From Suillus spraguei (taxonomy: Eukaryota > Basidiomycota > Agaricomycetes > Boletales > Suillaceae): 27,638 bases of DNA. The translations under genes were made by a program, and so were the position numbers. Each line of letters opens with the position of its first letter. Within the stretch, counting starts at the first letter, position 1. Below, piece by piece: positions 11,495 to 23,941 of the stretch. Below the pieces are notes generated by a model. The model saw only the letters and a list, made by a program, of their open reading frames with translations, did not search any database and was not told the origin of the DNA. The stretch spans positions 1 through 27,638 of the forward strand of contig JABCPU010000757.1 in assembly GCA_016800925.1 (NCBI GenBank), in the 5' to 3' direction.

Positions 11495-13009
11495 GTTGCA
11501 ATATCAAAGTTGGATCGCCTGTATTACAACAACCGTGTTGCCATCCACCTCTGGCAGATTCTCATCTTGCAATTCATGTATTCGGCCCACCCACATATGG
11601 AACGACGCAATAGGTGCGCCTGGAGGTGGCTTATGATCGAGTACTCACACTAATCACTTTATCAGCATGAGGGACTGGCTCAAGCATCTTTACGAGGCTA
11701 TCAATCCACCCTTCTTCATTCAAGGTTCCCCCGCGGACCTTGACATGAGCCTGATGCCTCTTCGTTTAGATAGCATGAAAGTGGTGAAGCTCTGGATCCG
11801 TGAATCCTTCTACTCACTCGACCCATTCTATACCCAGGCTGAATTTTTGACGGCGTTGATGGGGATAACCAGTCTAAGTTTCGTTTTGATAGGCACGATG
11901 CACCTGTCTACATATCTCGAGCGAAGTGTATGGTCTCCAGACCATCAGAACTCTTTCGCAAGTGGGACGGTCGCTATATGGTTCATGACCTGCTCAGTTC
12001 TTACCAAGGGGCTACCCGCAGCAGTATCTCACGGGAATTTTGTATCTTTTGTAAGTGTTCTTCTTGTCTCTATGTAAAAAAAAACTAAGTGCAATTCAGA
12101 CATGTTCTCGATAATCGTTTATATGCTAACCTCTCCGTGCTGTGTGACTGTATCGAGGACATCTGCAGCGCTTTTGTAATCAAGTACCGAATGGACTCAG
12201 ACTTCAATAAGTTTCCCCTCCATGACGTTGTCCTTCCATGCAGCTGGCTGCTGTTACCCCACAAATTCACTGCGGATAAAGAAACTAGCCTGAATTTGAT
12301 GGGCAAGCTTCTGGATGAGATAGCGAGGCTGGTCGAAGCATTGCGCTTAGAAGCCGGCATGGGTGAGTCTCTCAACTTTTCAGAGGTCGAGACTACAATT
12401 AGGCAGAATTCCTCTGGCTGAACCATACTAAATTTACGCCTATTCTCCGCAATGTTTTCATTTCCCGAATGTGAGTACAGCTTAGCATATGTTCATCGGC
12501 GACGTGTATACTGATCACCTGTATTGCAGCTGCAGGGTTCTCTGCCTTAGTACGTTTGCTATCTTTTAAAACCCATATCTGCTGAATTAAGTTCATTAGT
12601 TGCTCATAACATTAGGAATCGCTTATGAAGATAAAGTAGACAAAATCATTCTCTCTCTGCACAAGAACAACTCTCCTTCGAATTGGCGTATGGCTAACTA
12701 TCGGAAACTCGTGGATGACGTGGTCAAGTACATGACACCTCTGTCAGGACGGGTGCCACCCTCAGACGGTTACCTGCGAGCTCTCCTGGCTTTCGACAAC
12801 AACAAGGAGTGAGCAATCTGGTGCATCTTGTCCACAAAACGATGAACCAGCATACCCGAGTATATATAGTCCGTCGGCTTGTATACGAGAAGATTATTGA
12901 GATCCCTCATCTCCTTTCGTCGTATGCAGTGATCGCACAGTCTACTCTGAGAGTGGAGGCCCCAGCCTTTGTACCTCGCTTAGGACATCATAAGGACCGG
13001 CCAGAGATT

Positions 13010-13270
13010 GCACAGCACGATGAGAAAGAGATAACGGAACCGCAACCTCAAGAGTTTGAAGGAGAAGAAGCAAAGGAGGAAGATGTCACAGCGAATGCCG
13101 GTACCGAGACCCGTGATGCATTGGAGAGTTCGGATGAGGCGGTGACGTCGCTTGCACCTGATCTCGACGAATCGCTACGCTCTAACGGACCATCAGTAGC
13201 GGAAGAAGAGGCGGCCCGCAATATTCAGAACACATACCGCCGTTATGTTAGACGTCGCTCGAGTCGTGCA
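13010..13270 (+). other. Acidic linker and IQ motif of copy A
   Basis: A Glu-rich linker (EFEGEEAKEEDVT near 13,053) leads into AARNIQNTYRRYVRRR (about 13,211-13,258). The latter fits the calmodulin-binding IQ pattern IQxxxR(x)xxxR. Copy B shows the same order, with an acidic run (VEEVEEEEVPV near 23,030) and KIQDAYRYHVWR near 23,190. The IQ motif suggests binding of calmodulin or an EF-hand light chain; this is inference from the pattern only. Confidence 0.6.
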
Positions 13271-13817
13271 GTGAATGCCGAAATCGATGCGATATTCCTG
13301 ACATGCCTGAAGGAGACGCAGTCCTCTGAATGGCGTTCAGGTTATTACAACTTCCTTTTCCTTGGACCATTGCCTCACCTTCTGGTGTGCCTGGAACGAG
13401 GCATTGCTCTGACTCGCGCTGCCAAAGCGAAGACGAAAGGACTTCTTAACAAGGAGTCTCATGAAAAACTTGAGGAGTTGGGCAGGCAGAAAGCGACATA
13501 GTGTCCGTCCTCACTTACTCAGCAACGTACGATGGCTAAACTGTCTTGTTTGCAGCGGGCTCCTCAAGAAGGGATCGAAACTGCGCAAGCAGTTAGAACC
13601 TTCCTCACAGACCCATCATGCCCATGACCGTATTGACGTACTCAAACGTGGAGTTCTAGAGGTCAAGGGATTCATGCAGGGGGTTCCCAGCAGCATGCAA
13701 GATGTACAATCCGAGTTTCAGTTGGCCTATAAGGGCATTGTTTTAGAGAAGAAGGTTCCCGTGCCCAAGGAGAAAGAAAGACCTGCTCTCAATGTTGAGG
13801 ATATGGATGATTATTGA

Positions 13818-14683
13818 TCTTAATTAGGTTATGCAGAATTGAAACGGCGTAATATATTGTACAGTGTAAGAACCTAAGTGGCTCTCGCTGCGAGTTCAAA
13901 GGGGTGTGAGACCGCTAGTGTGATGCTGAAACGTTATAGAAATAGATTAGCGTTAACGAATGTTATGCGATAATGATCGAGACGAGTGCGAGACGATAAA
14001 CGATGGATATAGCGATACGATTTAGATAGCGAGTGCGAGACAATAAACGATGGATATAGCGATACGATTTAGATAGCGAGTGCGAGACTGAACTGAGGAC
14101 TGGGAACTGGTATGATTGCCTGTCGTAGTGAGTGTACATGGGCTACTTTTATACTTCGAAATACTAAGGGTCGGGTATAGCTATGCCGAATTGTTTATGT
14201 GACGACGGGCGCTGAAGGGAGTGGCGTCGCGCCTGACAGGGTAGAGTAGACTGAAAGGGAAGAGCATACGAAACGATTGAGTGAGTGGCGATATAAAAGG
14301 GTATGGTATTGACAAATTGACGAGAGCGGGATGGGACTTGACAGATTCGGAGACGGCGAACTGAGAATGGGGCGATGGTGACGAAGAATAATAAGGGTCG
14401 AACGAGTCAGTAGCGACGAAGAATTAGAGACGAAAAGGAGGTGAGGTCCGTGCTGACTGACTTGGCAGTGCATTGATGCTGATGGTGGTAGAGGTAAGCG
14501 TCGAAACGGCACTTTCCGGCGTCAGCCGATTGGTAATCACTACAACAGTACATATTTCCATGATCAATGCATGCGTGCGAGAGAGAGCAAGCACAAGTAG
14601 ATAATGAGTTGAACACTCCGAACTAAAGTAAACTTACCACACTATAGCCCATCTCAACTGCACGCCGTCAACTTGCTGACTAG
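13818..14683. other. Intergenic spacer between the helicase copies
   Basis: It holds the 3' untranslated region of copy A, a 47-bp tandem repeat (13,984-14,089), and then a purine-biased stretch rich in GACGAAG/GAGTG-like words with no supportable gene. Minus-strand open frames at 14,195-14,616 are Ser/Pro/His low-complexity shadows of that bias. At about 14,628 a GTAAAC could be a donor for the following coding remnant (56 bp to the acceptor at 14,683). Confidence 0.5.
13984..14089. repeat. 47-bp tandem repeat, about 2.2 copies
   Basis: A 47-bp unit begins GAGTGCGAGAC at 13,984, 14,031 and 14,078, with a partial third copy. The two full units differ at one visible base (GATAAACG against AATAAACG). 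Such near-identity suggests recent local slippage. It lies between the two helicase copies. Confidence 0.9.
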
Positions 14684-15501
14684 CAGCCTAACACAACAGA
14701 CCCTGACCTTTCCGAAGTCCAAAATGCTGCAGAACATGCAAAGTATGGCAGGTATAACGGCCAGGCAATCGCTCCCAGTGTCGCACTCAAAACTCTCTTG
14801 TCAGGAACCCCCAACTGCAAGTTTACATCATCAAGTAGAAACAATTTTGTGGATCCCGTTGTTAGCCTTCTTGATCTTCTTATTCAACTATCCGATGAGC
14901 TCGCTTCATGCTGCCAAGTTGGCCCGCCGGAAGTTAACTTTCTACCCTTCAGATCTGGGTAGAGTCTTGAATATTGAATCAACGTTCGACTGAGGGTAAT
15001 GATCCGCAGTCGCTTGCAAGATATTGGTGTACAATGTATAATATGAGGATCGCGCAAAGAAAATTCCCTATCGTGCTTCCACATGCTGGGCGGTCGAGGC
15101 AGAGGCGTAAGCTGGGTCCCCCAAGTAGTAAGTCGGCGGTTATTAGTTTTGAAGTCCGAAGTTTCAAATGATGCCTGAGTCAGAGCGGTGGTTATCCCAT
15201 CGTTTGCTCTATTCTAATGATCCAGATAGCATTTCGGGTCCCAGTCGCATCCAAGGGCTTGAATATCGAACATATGTGCGACGTCACCAGGTTCAGTACT
15301 CCTTTTTTTCCAACAAAATTAGAAATATTCTCCCAATTCAGATTGCGCTTGCTTTGCCAAGCTTCTGATCAATAGGTCTGGGCCTATGATGTCAACGCCT
15401 TCAAGTTCAAGCTTTATAAGGCCAGAGGGTACGCTTCTGAGGGAGCTTGCCTTTGCACCGCAACCTTTGGTGTACCAACCTTTCAACTTGCAAGTCCTTA
15501 A
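14684..15501 (+). pseudogene. Unidentified multi-exon coding remnant
   Basis: Several stretches read like protein and join plausibly. Block 14684-14962 (after acceptor CTGACTAG) reads DPDLSEVQNAAEHAKYGR and later FVDPVVSLLDLLIQLSDELA. Block about 14,989-15,060 reads NDPQSLARYWCTMYNMRI. Block about 15,168-15,291 reads RLLYSNDPDSISGPSRIQGL then EYRTYVRRHQ. After an 84-bp GT-AG intron (15,292-15,375), 15,376-15,501 reads VWAYDVNAFKFKLYKARGY and ends in a TAA. The last join is in phase. I do not recognise the family, although the NDPQSLARYW segment faintly recalls an Argonaute PAZ strand, which I would not rely on. Joins between the first three blocks are not resolved and stops intervene. It has no counterpart upstream of copy A, so it is not part of the duplication unit. 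Confidence 0.4.
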
Positions 15502-15544
15502 GCTTCAATCCTGTGTTTTTACTACGACAGACTGTTTCAGTTCT

Positions 15545-18500
15545 ATGCACATGGAACTAGTATTTTCAACCGATCGACTGGCCCACGAAACAGGCCTCAG
15601 AGCCGCCTTGTCTTACTTAGACGCTCTAGGAGGTCACGACGGATTACAACCTGCAATAGAACATCTGCTCTCTCGCCCTTATGCTTTTGCATACATCCTC
15701 TCCGGTATCTCACAGACTTCATTTTCATACATCAACTAACTTGAACTCCCGGAATAGTTTGGGATCGCTCTGCCGATATGGACTCACAAATAATGGATGA
15801 CTTTCCTACGGACGCTTAAGGGTACTGCTCCAAGTCGTCCCTTGCGCGCAAGATGCTCGACAGTGTGTCTGTTTACGCTCTAGCCCTGCCAATCGTGTCT
15901 TTGGAGAGGGAAGTTGCAAGGGACATTGGTCGCTACCGGGCCTTCATTGAGGGCACACAGCCCGTGCTTGGTGCATTGAGCACTATGAAATTTGCTGACG
16001 TGAAGTCGCTCAAGAGCGATTCTAATCTCTTTGGAGTCGAGCCTGGTGACGGAGTCGTCAACATGCAAGCGTCCCAAATCATGCACAAGCGTGATTACCA
16101 GAATACTCGTGTAACTATCGATGCATCGCTCTTCGTCAAACTTGGCATGGCTGTGCCTCCCACGAGCGAGGCAGCCACATCGTTGTCCGCCTACATCCTT
16201 TCAGAGCTGAAAAAAATACTCTCGGTGGGTATCCTTACGATATACTTTTAGACATTCCCTCACAGTTCTCTCAAGTTTTACCTCTCGCTTCTGCGGAGGA
16301 CGGAATTAGTGGGCGACATTAAAGCTTTGCTCTTCCCAAATGCGGAAGAGTCTGCTAACGATGTTGCGCCTGAAGTTTCGTTCCCCGAAGACGTTGAGAG
16401 TTCAACAGAACAAAGTGCGTATCCAATGGTGCAGCCCATGAAGGCCGCTCTTTACTTCGACAACGCGAACGGGTTCGGCGAGTGGCGAATCCTGATATCT
16501 ACGGAGGCTTATAAGCATCTACGCGAACACCGTCGAGCGGACAAAAAAATATTCAAGATTATCTACAAGAAGATCAAGTCCGTCTTTTAATGACATTTAT
16601 ATCATTGATCTTATAATCATCACAGACATCTCTCGCATGGCCAATTTTCAGCCGACAACCCAAGAGACTCAATGGACCGGATGCAGGTATTCCTGTCTTT
16701 CAAGCCAAGATGACCAAAGACCTACGACTGGTGGTAATGTCAATTCTTAGAATCTCTCGGCAGGCGCTAACTTATTTTTATTACAGTACCAGATTGATTG
16801 CGTCCCTGACCAGGATGGAGAGTATGTAATTCATACACCAAAGACGAGTATATCATGCTGAGACCGATTCTTGATAGTCCGAGAGACAAGGTGCGCCATC
16901 ATGTTTCATGAATAAACATCATCACTGATGCGAATACTAGTCATCAAGGTATTCGGGATCTACAGACACTCCGAGCTAAGCAGAATATGGAATGCCTTTG
17001 GAAACCATCTAGCATGCAGGGGTGCAGAATATCGCAGAAGGTTGAGCATACCTGTCATCTATTATGCGACATACGGAGTAATCGCTCTATCAGATGCATA
17101 TTTCGCACCAAACCCGCTGACAACGTTATTCTACCGGCCTCATTCCCGCCAATAGAACCCGAACCAGAAATTCCGGCAAGCCCACTGGATCTTAACCCCA
17201 AGGATATGGAGGATGTTGAGTGTTTACATCTTTCATTAACACAGAGATTGATCTATGGTACAGCTTCACTCTTTGCTTGCGTATGAATGAATATTTTGCA
17301 ACTTGATGCATGACGATTGATGATTTTCTAGCCTGGAGAAATATGTTACATTTTCGCAAGTACGTTTATTTGTATAGATCTTCAATATAGAATGACTTGA
17401 TAATATCTCCTCAGGCATTTTTGCATAGTGAGTGCCTTGTACATAACCATTCATGTCGTCTTATTCTTGCAAAAGGTCTCATCGCAAACCAAGACGTACA
17501 CCATGTATTCATGCTCTCGTATGTCCTACTGCTTTGAAGTGAGTTTAGCGATTGACATCACTTCAGTCCTCAAGAACAAAGAGTTGTTCATTGCACTACG
17601 TCATGCTATGTTTTGGGTCGCAGTGGTACAGGGTAAGTACCTCACGCTCGATGGTGCTCGTGTATCTATTTCATGGGCCACTAGAAAAACGACGACAATG
17701 CTGTTCAAGATCCTTGGCATGCAGCGAGCCTGGGAACTGAGGGGCCTTGATATGCCCAAGCCACGTCAAATTTTTGTCACTAAATCTAGAATGCTGGCGA
17801 AAAAAGTAGAAGAATACTTTACGAGGCTTCTCGAGTCCATGGCAATGGCAGGCTATACGTTGCCCGAAATCGCGAAACTCAAGGCACAAAGCATCGAGGA
17901 TGATCTTATTGATATTGACGATGCCCCTGAAGTGAATCTACCGGCAAGATATAGCCAACTCGGGGACAAACATTTCCCCTTGTTCGTAACCTTTGATCAA
18001 GTATGTTATCATGTATTTCACAGACCGTCTTAAACCTCATTTTGTGTAGCTAGCAAAGATGATCGCAGCCGATATCTTTAATATGGATGATCCTGGGACG
18101 AGACGTAGCGCTGAACTGTTTTTGGCACTAATGATGCAGAGGCGCATGATTCATTTGTCACCTATAAGATATTCGAAAGGCAATATTGGCCGCATTTTCC
18201 GCAGGGTCTCACCAAGAACCTTAGTAATGCTGCTTTCTTTTTGCTAGATAATGCACTCACGCATTCTACCCAGACTCATGGTTGGTTTTCAGCGAGTTTA
18301 TGGGCAAGTCTAAGTTTATATCCAACCAAGCAGTTCCTAAACCACCTTACAGGTATCATCAAAGGTTCTGAACAGGCGTTGGGCTTTCTGGATGGATCCC
18401 TCGACCGTTCAAGTTACATTTGTCTTTCCTCTCGCTCCAATCCTGTCTTTGCAAACCAGAGAGACACGCTCTATGATATATTCGAGATCTACCGGAAATT

Positions 18501-21500
18501 CAAGAAGCAGAAACACCACTTCGATGTAGCTGATCGGTAGGAGCCGTTTTACTTAGACTTATTGGACATTCAATTAATTTCACACAGTACACACGCAATA
18601 CTGAAGGTCTTGCGAAATCAAAATTTCCCTGGTCAACAGGTTGATTATCTGTGAGTACATTATATCTCGTCTGGATAACTCCAGATCCTGATCGATCACA
18701 CCAGGTATGTCGACGAGGCGCAAGACAATCTTCTAATCGATGCGTTGGGTGAGTCATCTTTCCCTTCTTCAATACGAGAAGTATGAAGGAACTTTCTGTT
18801 TTAGTCTTGAGACGACTGTGTAGAACTCAAACGGTCTCTTCTGGGCTGGGGATACTGCGCAGACAATCTCTGCCGGAAGCTCCTTCAGGTTCAACGATCT
18901 GAAAGCGTTCATCTATCGTATGGAGGTTAGCGGCTAGCAGTTGTGTTCCAGAGTGTGATTTGATGTCTTCTTATAGCGTTACAGTAGCTCAATAAACTGG
19001 AGCTCCTGCGCATCAACCAACGATGTTTCAATTGGCCACCAACTACAGATCGCACAATGGCATCGTGAACTGTGCATTCTTCTGTCATCGAGCTCATCAC
19101 GAAGTTCTGGCCAAACGCAATTGATCACCTCCAACCTGAAAGGGGGACAGTCGATGGAGTGAAGCCAGTATTTTTTACGGACGTGGATAATGACAGTCAC
19201 TGCAAACGGTTTTTGGTCGGTGAAAGGTAAGTGGAGCACCTTAATATTTGTCGTTCCCCTGCTAAGGTTCTCGCAGTGCTAGTAACTTAGAGCTTGGAGC
19301 CCGCCAGTGTAAAATGTCCCTGCTCAAGGTTACGTTCATTTTTGAAAAGTCATTTGATAGGCATACTTGTACGTGACGAAGCGGCAGTCAAGAAGTTGCA
19401 AGAACAAGTAGGCGATATTGGAATGACTATGTGGGTCATCTTGCAATTATTTGTGCTCCATGATTTTCAAGTTTACGCGTCTGCGCAGGACGCTCTATGA
19501 TAGTAAAGGTCTTGAGTTCGACGATGTGAGAAAGCTGACCTTGACTGTCTGATGACTGACTGACTCGGCCAGGTTCTCTTGTACAACTTTTTCGGGGATT
19601 CTGCCATAGATGCGTCACGCTGGCGGGTAGTTCTCAATGGGGTAGAGGGTCAAAAATATGCACCTGATTTTTATCGTGATGAGGCCCGGTACGCTGGAAT
19701 ATGCAGCGAGGTAAGTATGCCGCTCATCAATCAAGGAATACGCATAACTTACTTTTATTAGTTGAAACTCCTCTATGTGGGGATTACCCGAGCAAGGAGG
19801 AACGTATGGATATTTGACACATCCGATAAGTCCGATGCTATGCGTGTACGTTCAGACCATTTGCATGTCATGCGCGGCATGGTTTGATAATCCTCTGTTC
19901 TCAGATCTTTTGGAAGTCTCAAAATCTGATCAGCACCTGTGCCCGTGGTACCGATGTTCCTCCTCTAGCCGTCTCCTCTACTCCGGAGGAATGGGCATCC
20001 TCCGGGCGTTCACTGTTCTTCCACAAGCGCTATACGCAGGCTCTACATTGCTTCAAGCATGCTGACCTTCGCCGTGAGGTGAAGGTTTGTGAAGCTTATC
20101 TGCTACGGGAGGCAGCACGTTCCAGTATCGGAGTAGCCTTGCTTAACGTTCAGCAAAGGGCTTTTACTACGGCAGCAGATGCCTTTGTTGACTGTGCTGC
20201 AGCTGCGACTGGCAATGAGAGACGTCAATATTACCGCACCTCGGCAGACTCCTACGTCCGAGGAGGACAATACATCAAAGCTGCTGATACCTATCTCAAG
20301 GCTGAAGAGTTTGAGCTAGCTGCAAAGCAATACCGCAAAGCTGGATCTTTTGACAGGACGCTCCATGTTCTTACTGATCACCGCGCCGTGATACCTGAAA
20401 AGACCGCAACAGATTTGTGGATGGTGTGTCGGCTTCATTATTGCGGCAGAAGTAACAATCAGTAAGTGACCCCAACTTTGCTATGATTTGGGTTGACGGT
20501 GATTATGCAGAGCCCCTGTACCTCTATTCTCTTCCTTTGAAGAGGAACTTGAATTTTTGGAGGAATATGACTTGAATGATGCTCGTGTTTCCCTTCTGGT
20601 GTCCCACTCCATGTACTACGAGGTTGCGGAGATACACCTATCAGAGAACCGCCCTATGGAAGCCATACAAGCATTCCTCAAGGACAACAGAAACATTGAT
20701 TCAGCTGCTCGTGCGGCCGACACACTTCTAGAATTCATGTGGCGCGAATTTTCATTCAGGATCACCCCGAAAGCCACTGTTGACAATTCAGTGCGGCAAG
20801 CTATCGCCCTCGCTGATGAGCTGCAGGTCAAGAAACTGGAGCCCATGTCTCGTAATTTGGTATATATTGCACATTACTGAAATATACCAACCGAACTGAT
20901 CCTGTGATATGTAGATTTTGATGTTTCAGAGCATCTGGCGAGAAGATCACGAGTCGTTGAAGAAACTTGCGCGTACCTTTCAGGAACATGGTCATTACAC
21001 TGCCGCTCTCCATTGCCTGGATCACTTTTTCGCTCGATCGACAGACATTCGTCCTTTCCAGCTCCATGAAATGGCAAGCTTTCTTGAAATGTTTCATACG
21101 TATGCGCGACTCCTCTATCAAACTTCGACCTTGTCCGACCCCTTAGGGCGCCGCGAATGCGATGTACAGACGCTATTATCAGTTGTGCCACTGTCAGGCG
21201 ACAAGTTTCTCATCCCGAGTGGAACATTCCTGTACACAACGTGACGAAAACTCCTTGGAACCGCCTGGTCTCGGTGCATCAGTCTGGATATACGGCTTCC
21301 CGTAAAAATATGACGGAATTGATCCGTCGGTCCATTCGAACTGTCTTAAAGGACAAGGTTTTGGCAGTCGATGAAATGCTGCCATGCTCCAGTCTTTTCG
21401 CAGTGCTTGTCATTCATCGTCTTCGGGACGTGTCAAAGAGACCAATGCCCCCAGAATCATGTCACAAGATCGAGTTTGGGCCACGTGCACTACAACGCCC

Positions 21501-23752
21501 ATGTTGCGATCCACATGCAGCTAATTCTTATCTTACAACTCATGTACTCCGCGCATCCTAGTATGAAACAATGGGAAAGGTGCGCCTAGTGTATTGTCTA
21601 TGGCTGAAGTATACGCTGATACTGTCGTCAGTGTGAGAGACCGACTCGAACACCTTCACGAGGTGCTGGCTCCGCCCTCATTCATCCAAGGTTCTCTTGC
21701 AGACCTCGATTTGACCCTCATTCCGCATGGTTTAGCCGGCCTAAGAGTGGTGAAGAACTGGATCTGTGAATCTTTCTATCTTTTGAATCCATCCAATAGT
21801 CCTCAATTTTTGACGACCTTGATGAGAATCGCCAGCTTGAGTTTCACTTTTGACCGGAATGATGCTCCTGCCTACATTACTCAGGCGAAGTGTCTCACTC
21901 AATATAGATATATCAAGCTCCTCCGCAAGCCAGATAATCGCTACCTGGTGATGGATATGATCAACTCTTACCAAGGAGCTGCTCCGAGCAGTATATCATC
22001 AGGAATTCTGTTTCTACTGTGAGTTTACGCCTTGTGATCATACGCACATACTCAAAGTTCTGTAGGCATGTCCTCCACTATCGTTTACGTGTCAATCTGT
22101 CTGTTCTATGCGACTGCATTGAGGACATCCTTTCCTCTTTTGTTATCAATCACAGAATGGATCGTGCTTCCAACGAACTTCCACTGCACGGTGTCGTTCT
22201 TCATCCAACTGGTTGATCTTCCCCAACAAGTTTTCTGTGAAGAAATACGTTGAACCTGGGTCAATAAGCTCGCTCTTGGATGCGGTAGAAATCTGATACA
22301 GAGATTGCGCATGGATGGTGCTACAGGTAGAACTTTTGTATACCCTGCAGATTGTGTTTGATGCTCACAGATCAGCAGATTTTCTGTGGCTTACGCATGT
22401 TGGCAATATACACCATTGCTTCGCAATATCTTCATCTTCCGGCTGTAAGTCCAGTTGACTACTATGTATAGTGATCACTCATCCATACGTATTCCACAGT
22501 TGTAGGACTCTCTGCCTTGGTGCGTCTGCTTTGGTTCATCATAGTTCAACAATTCATTATAACAGTCGCTCACAATACACGATATCCCAGGTCAAGCGCA
22601 AAGTCAATTCGATCGTGCTTGATTTGCACAAAACGTATGAACCTCAGCGCCCTGCATACTATCGAAAACTCGTGGACAACGTTGTTGAGTATATGGCGCT
22701 TTTGCCCAACGCAGGAATGCCTCGCTTAAATGGTTACCTGCGAGCTGTTCTCAATTTCAATACTAACGATACTGCGAGCGATCTTGTCAAACTTGTTCAC
22801 AAGACGAAGCAATCTACTCAAGTCCCGTCATCGGTGCGACAACTGCTTTACCAAAAGGCTAGTGAAATTCCCTATCTTCTATCCTCGCACATGGTCGCCG
22901 CACAGTCTTCGCTCAGGGTGGAGGCAGCCACCTTCGTGCCTCGCATGCAGCATGCCAAAGGTGATGTAGAGATTTGTCAGGCCAAGAAGGAGAACTTGGA
23001 GCCGATACCCCAGGAGGCTGATGTAGAGGAAGTGGAGGAGGAAGAAGTTCCAGTGGTCATTGATTCCGATGCCACTGATGGCATGGAAGACATGGACGAG
23101 GCGGTCACATCCCTTGCATCCCTTGACCCTGTGCCGAATGAGTCCCTTTATTCCAATGGGCCATCGGAAGAGCAGGAATGGGCAGCTCACAAGATTCAGG
23201 ATGCATATCGCTATCACGTTTGGCGTTGCTCAAGCTCTGCAGGAGATGGAGAAATCGATGCGATATTCAAGAAATGTCTCAAACAGATGCGATTCTGGAT
23301 GGCGTCCAAGCCATTACGACTTCTTTTCCTTGGACCATTACCCCATCTTCTGGCGTGCCTAAACAAGGCATTACTCTAACTCACGCTGCAAGATGAAGAC
23401 GAAATCTCAACCAGGTCCCTCATGAAGCAGCTCGAGGAGTGGGCAGGCAGAGAAACAAGATGACGTCAGTCAAAACTCACCAGCGTCATGGCAATGATTA
23501 ACGTGTAGTTTTTGTCTACAGATCGCTCCTCAAGAAGGGCCTGCAATTACGCAGAAGCCCTCCTCACTAGATCATCGTACCCGAGACATCGATGCCCTCA
23601 AACATGCGGTTTTGGAGGTCGGAGAATTCATTCAGGAAGTTCCCGGCAGTACGAAGGACATGCAAAAGAAGTTTTAAATGGCGTACAAGGGAATTGTTGC
23701 GGAGAAAAAATTATTTTGTGTGAAACCTGCTCTTAACACTGAAGACCTATAG
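15545..23752 (+). pseudogene. TRANK1-like SF1 helicase/TPR gene, copy B (heavily decayed)
   Basis: This is a direct tandem paralogue of copy A with the same exon-intron plan and motif order: GRSGTG|KTTTM at 17,615-17,694, VDEAQD near 18,705, WAGDTAQTISAG near 18,845, NYRSH near 19,040, SKGLEFDDVLLYNFF and YVGITRARRN near 19,500-19,800, TPR region 19,905-20,859, CCCH 21,404-21,460 and IQ near 23,190. Lesions seen by comparison with A are a TAA at 15,817-15,819; indels near 16,660, 16,821 (splice junction), 17,418, 18,125, 18,834, 19,005, 19,082, 21,238, 21,378, 22,400 and 23,362; and a TAA at 23,675-23,677. The frame ends in TAG at 23,752. Some pieces remain cleaner than in A, such as the motif VI exon and the GT donor in Walker A. 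Any product would be fragmentary. Confidence 0.88.
21404..21460 (+). other. CCCH zinc finger in copy B
   Basis: CLSFIVFGTCQRDQCPQNH keeps C-x8-C-x4-C-x3-H exactly as in copy A. The segment is out of phase with the exon part upstream of it by two bases, so it would not be translated in the present sequence. Confidence 0.65.
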
Positions 23753-23941
23753 TTCTAGTTTCAAGTTGGAGATTGTAATATTGTGTACCAATACTTGACT
23801 GATGCATGTCAGTCTCCAGTGTCCTGTAGTCGTTCCTACTTTATTATGTCCAACATGCAAGCATGAATGAATCAGAATGATGGTGCAACCCTCAATATTT
23901 TCTGGCATGAGTGAAGGACTCGAGCATGCTTGAGCAAGTCT

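Larger units (their letters stand above)
5573..13817 (+). pseudogene. TRANK1-like SF1 helicase/TPR gene, copy A (frame-damaged)
   Basis: This gene has more than 30 exons. From ATG 5573 the hand-spliced exons are 5573-5732, 5782-6242, 6293-6597, 6646-6754, 6811-6846, 6902-6914, 6971-7070, 7123-7315, 7366-7393, 7455-7466, 7516-7558, 7607-7672, 7722-8043, 8095-8268 and onward to a TGA at 13817. The order is an N-terminal region, UvrD-type helicase core, TPR-like solenoid, CCCH finger, acidic linker, IQ motif and basic C-terminus; the family resembles metazoan TRANK1. The frame is clean to about 8,268. After that, comparison with copy B shows about six indels: about 8,267 (-1), 8,501 (-1), 9,818 (-2, inside motif VI), 10,201 (-2), 11,884 (-1) and 12,807 (-1). 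Each keeps recognisable protein on both sides. It is a recent pseudogene or an assembly with indel errors; raw reads would decide. Substrate and role are unknown. Confidence 0.85.

Noticed and set aside
14195..14616. Minus-strand Ser/Pro/His-rich frames in the spacer
   Set aside because: Low-complexity translations of a purine-biased stretch, with no exon structure or domain.
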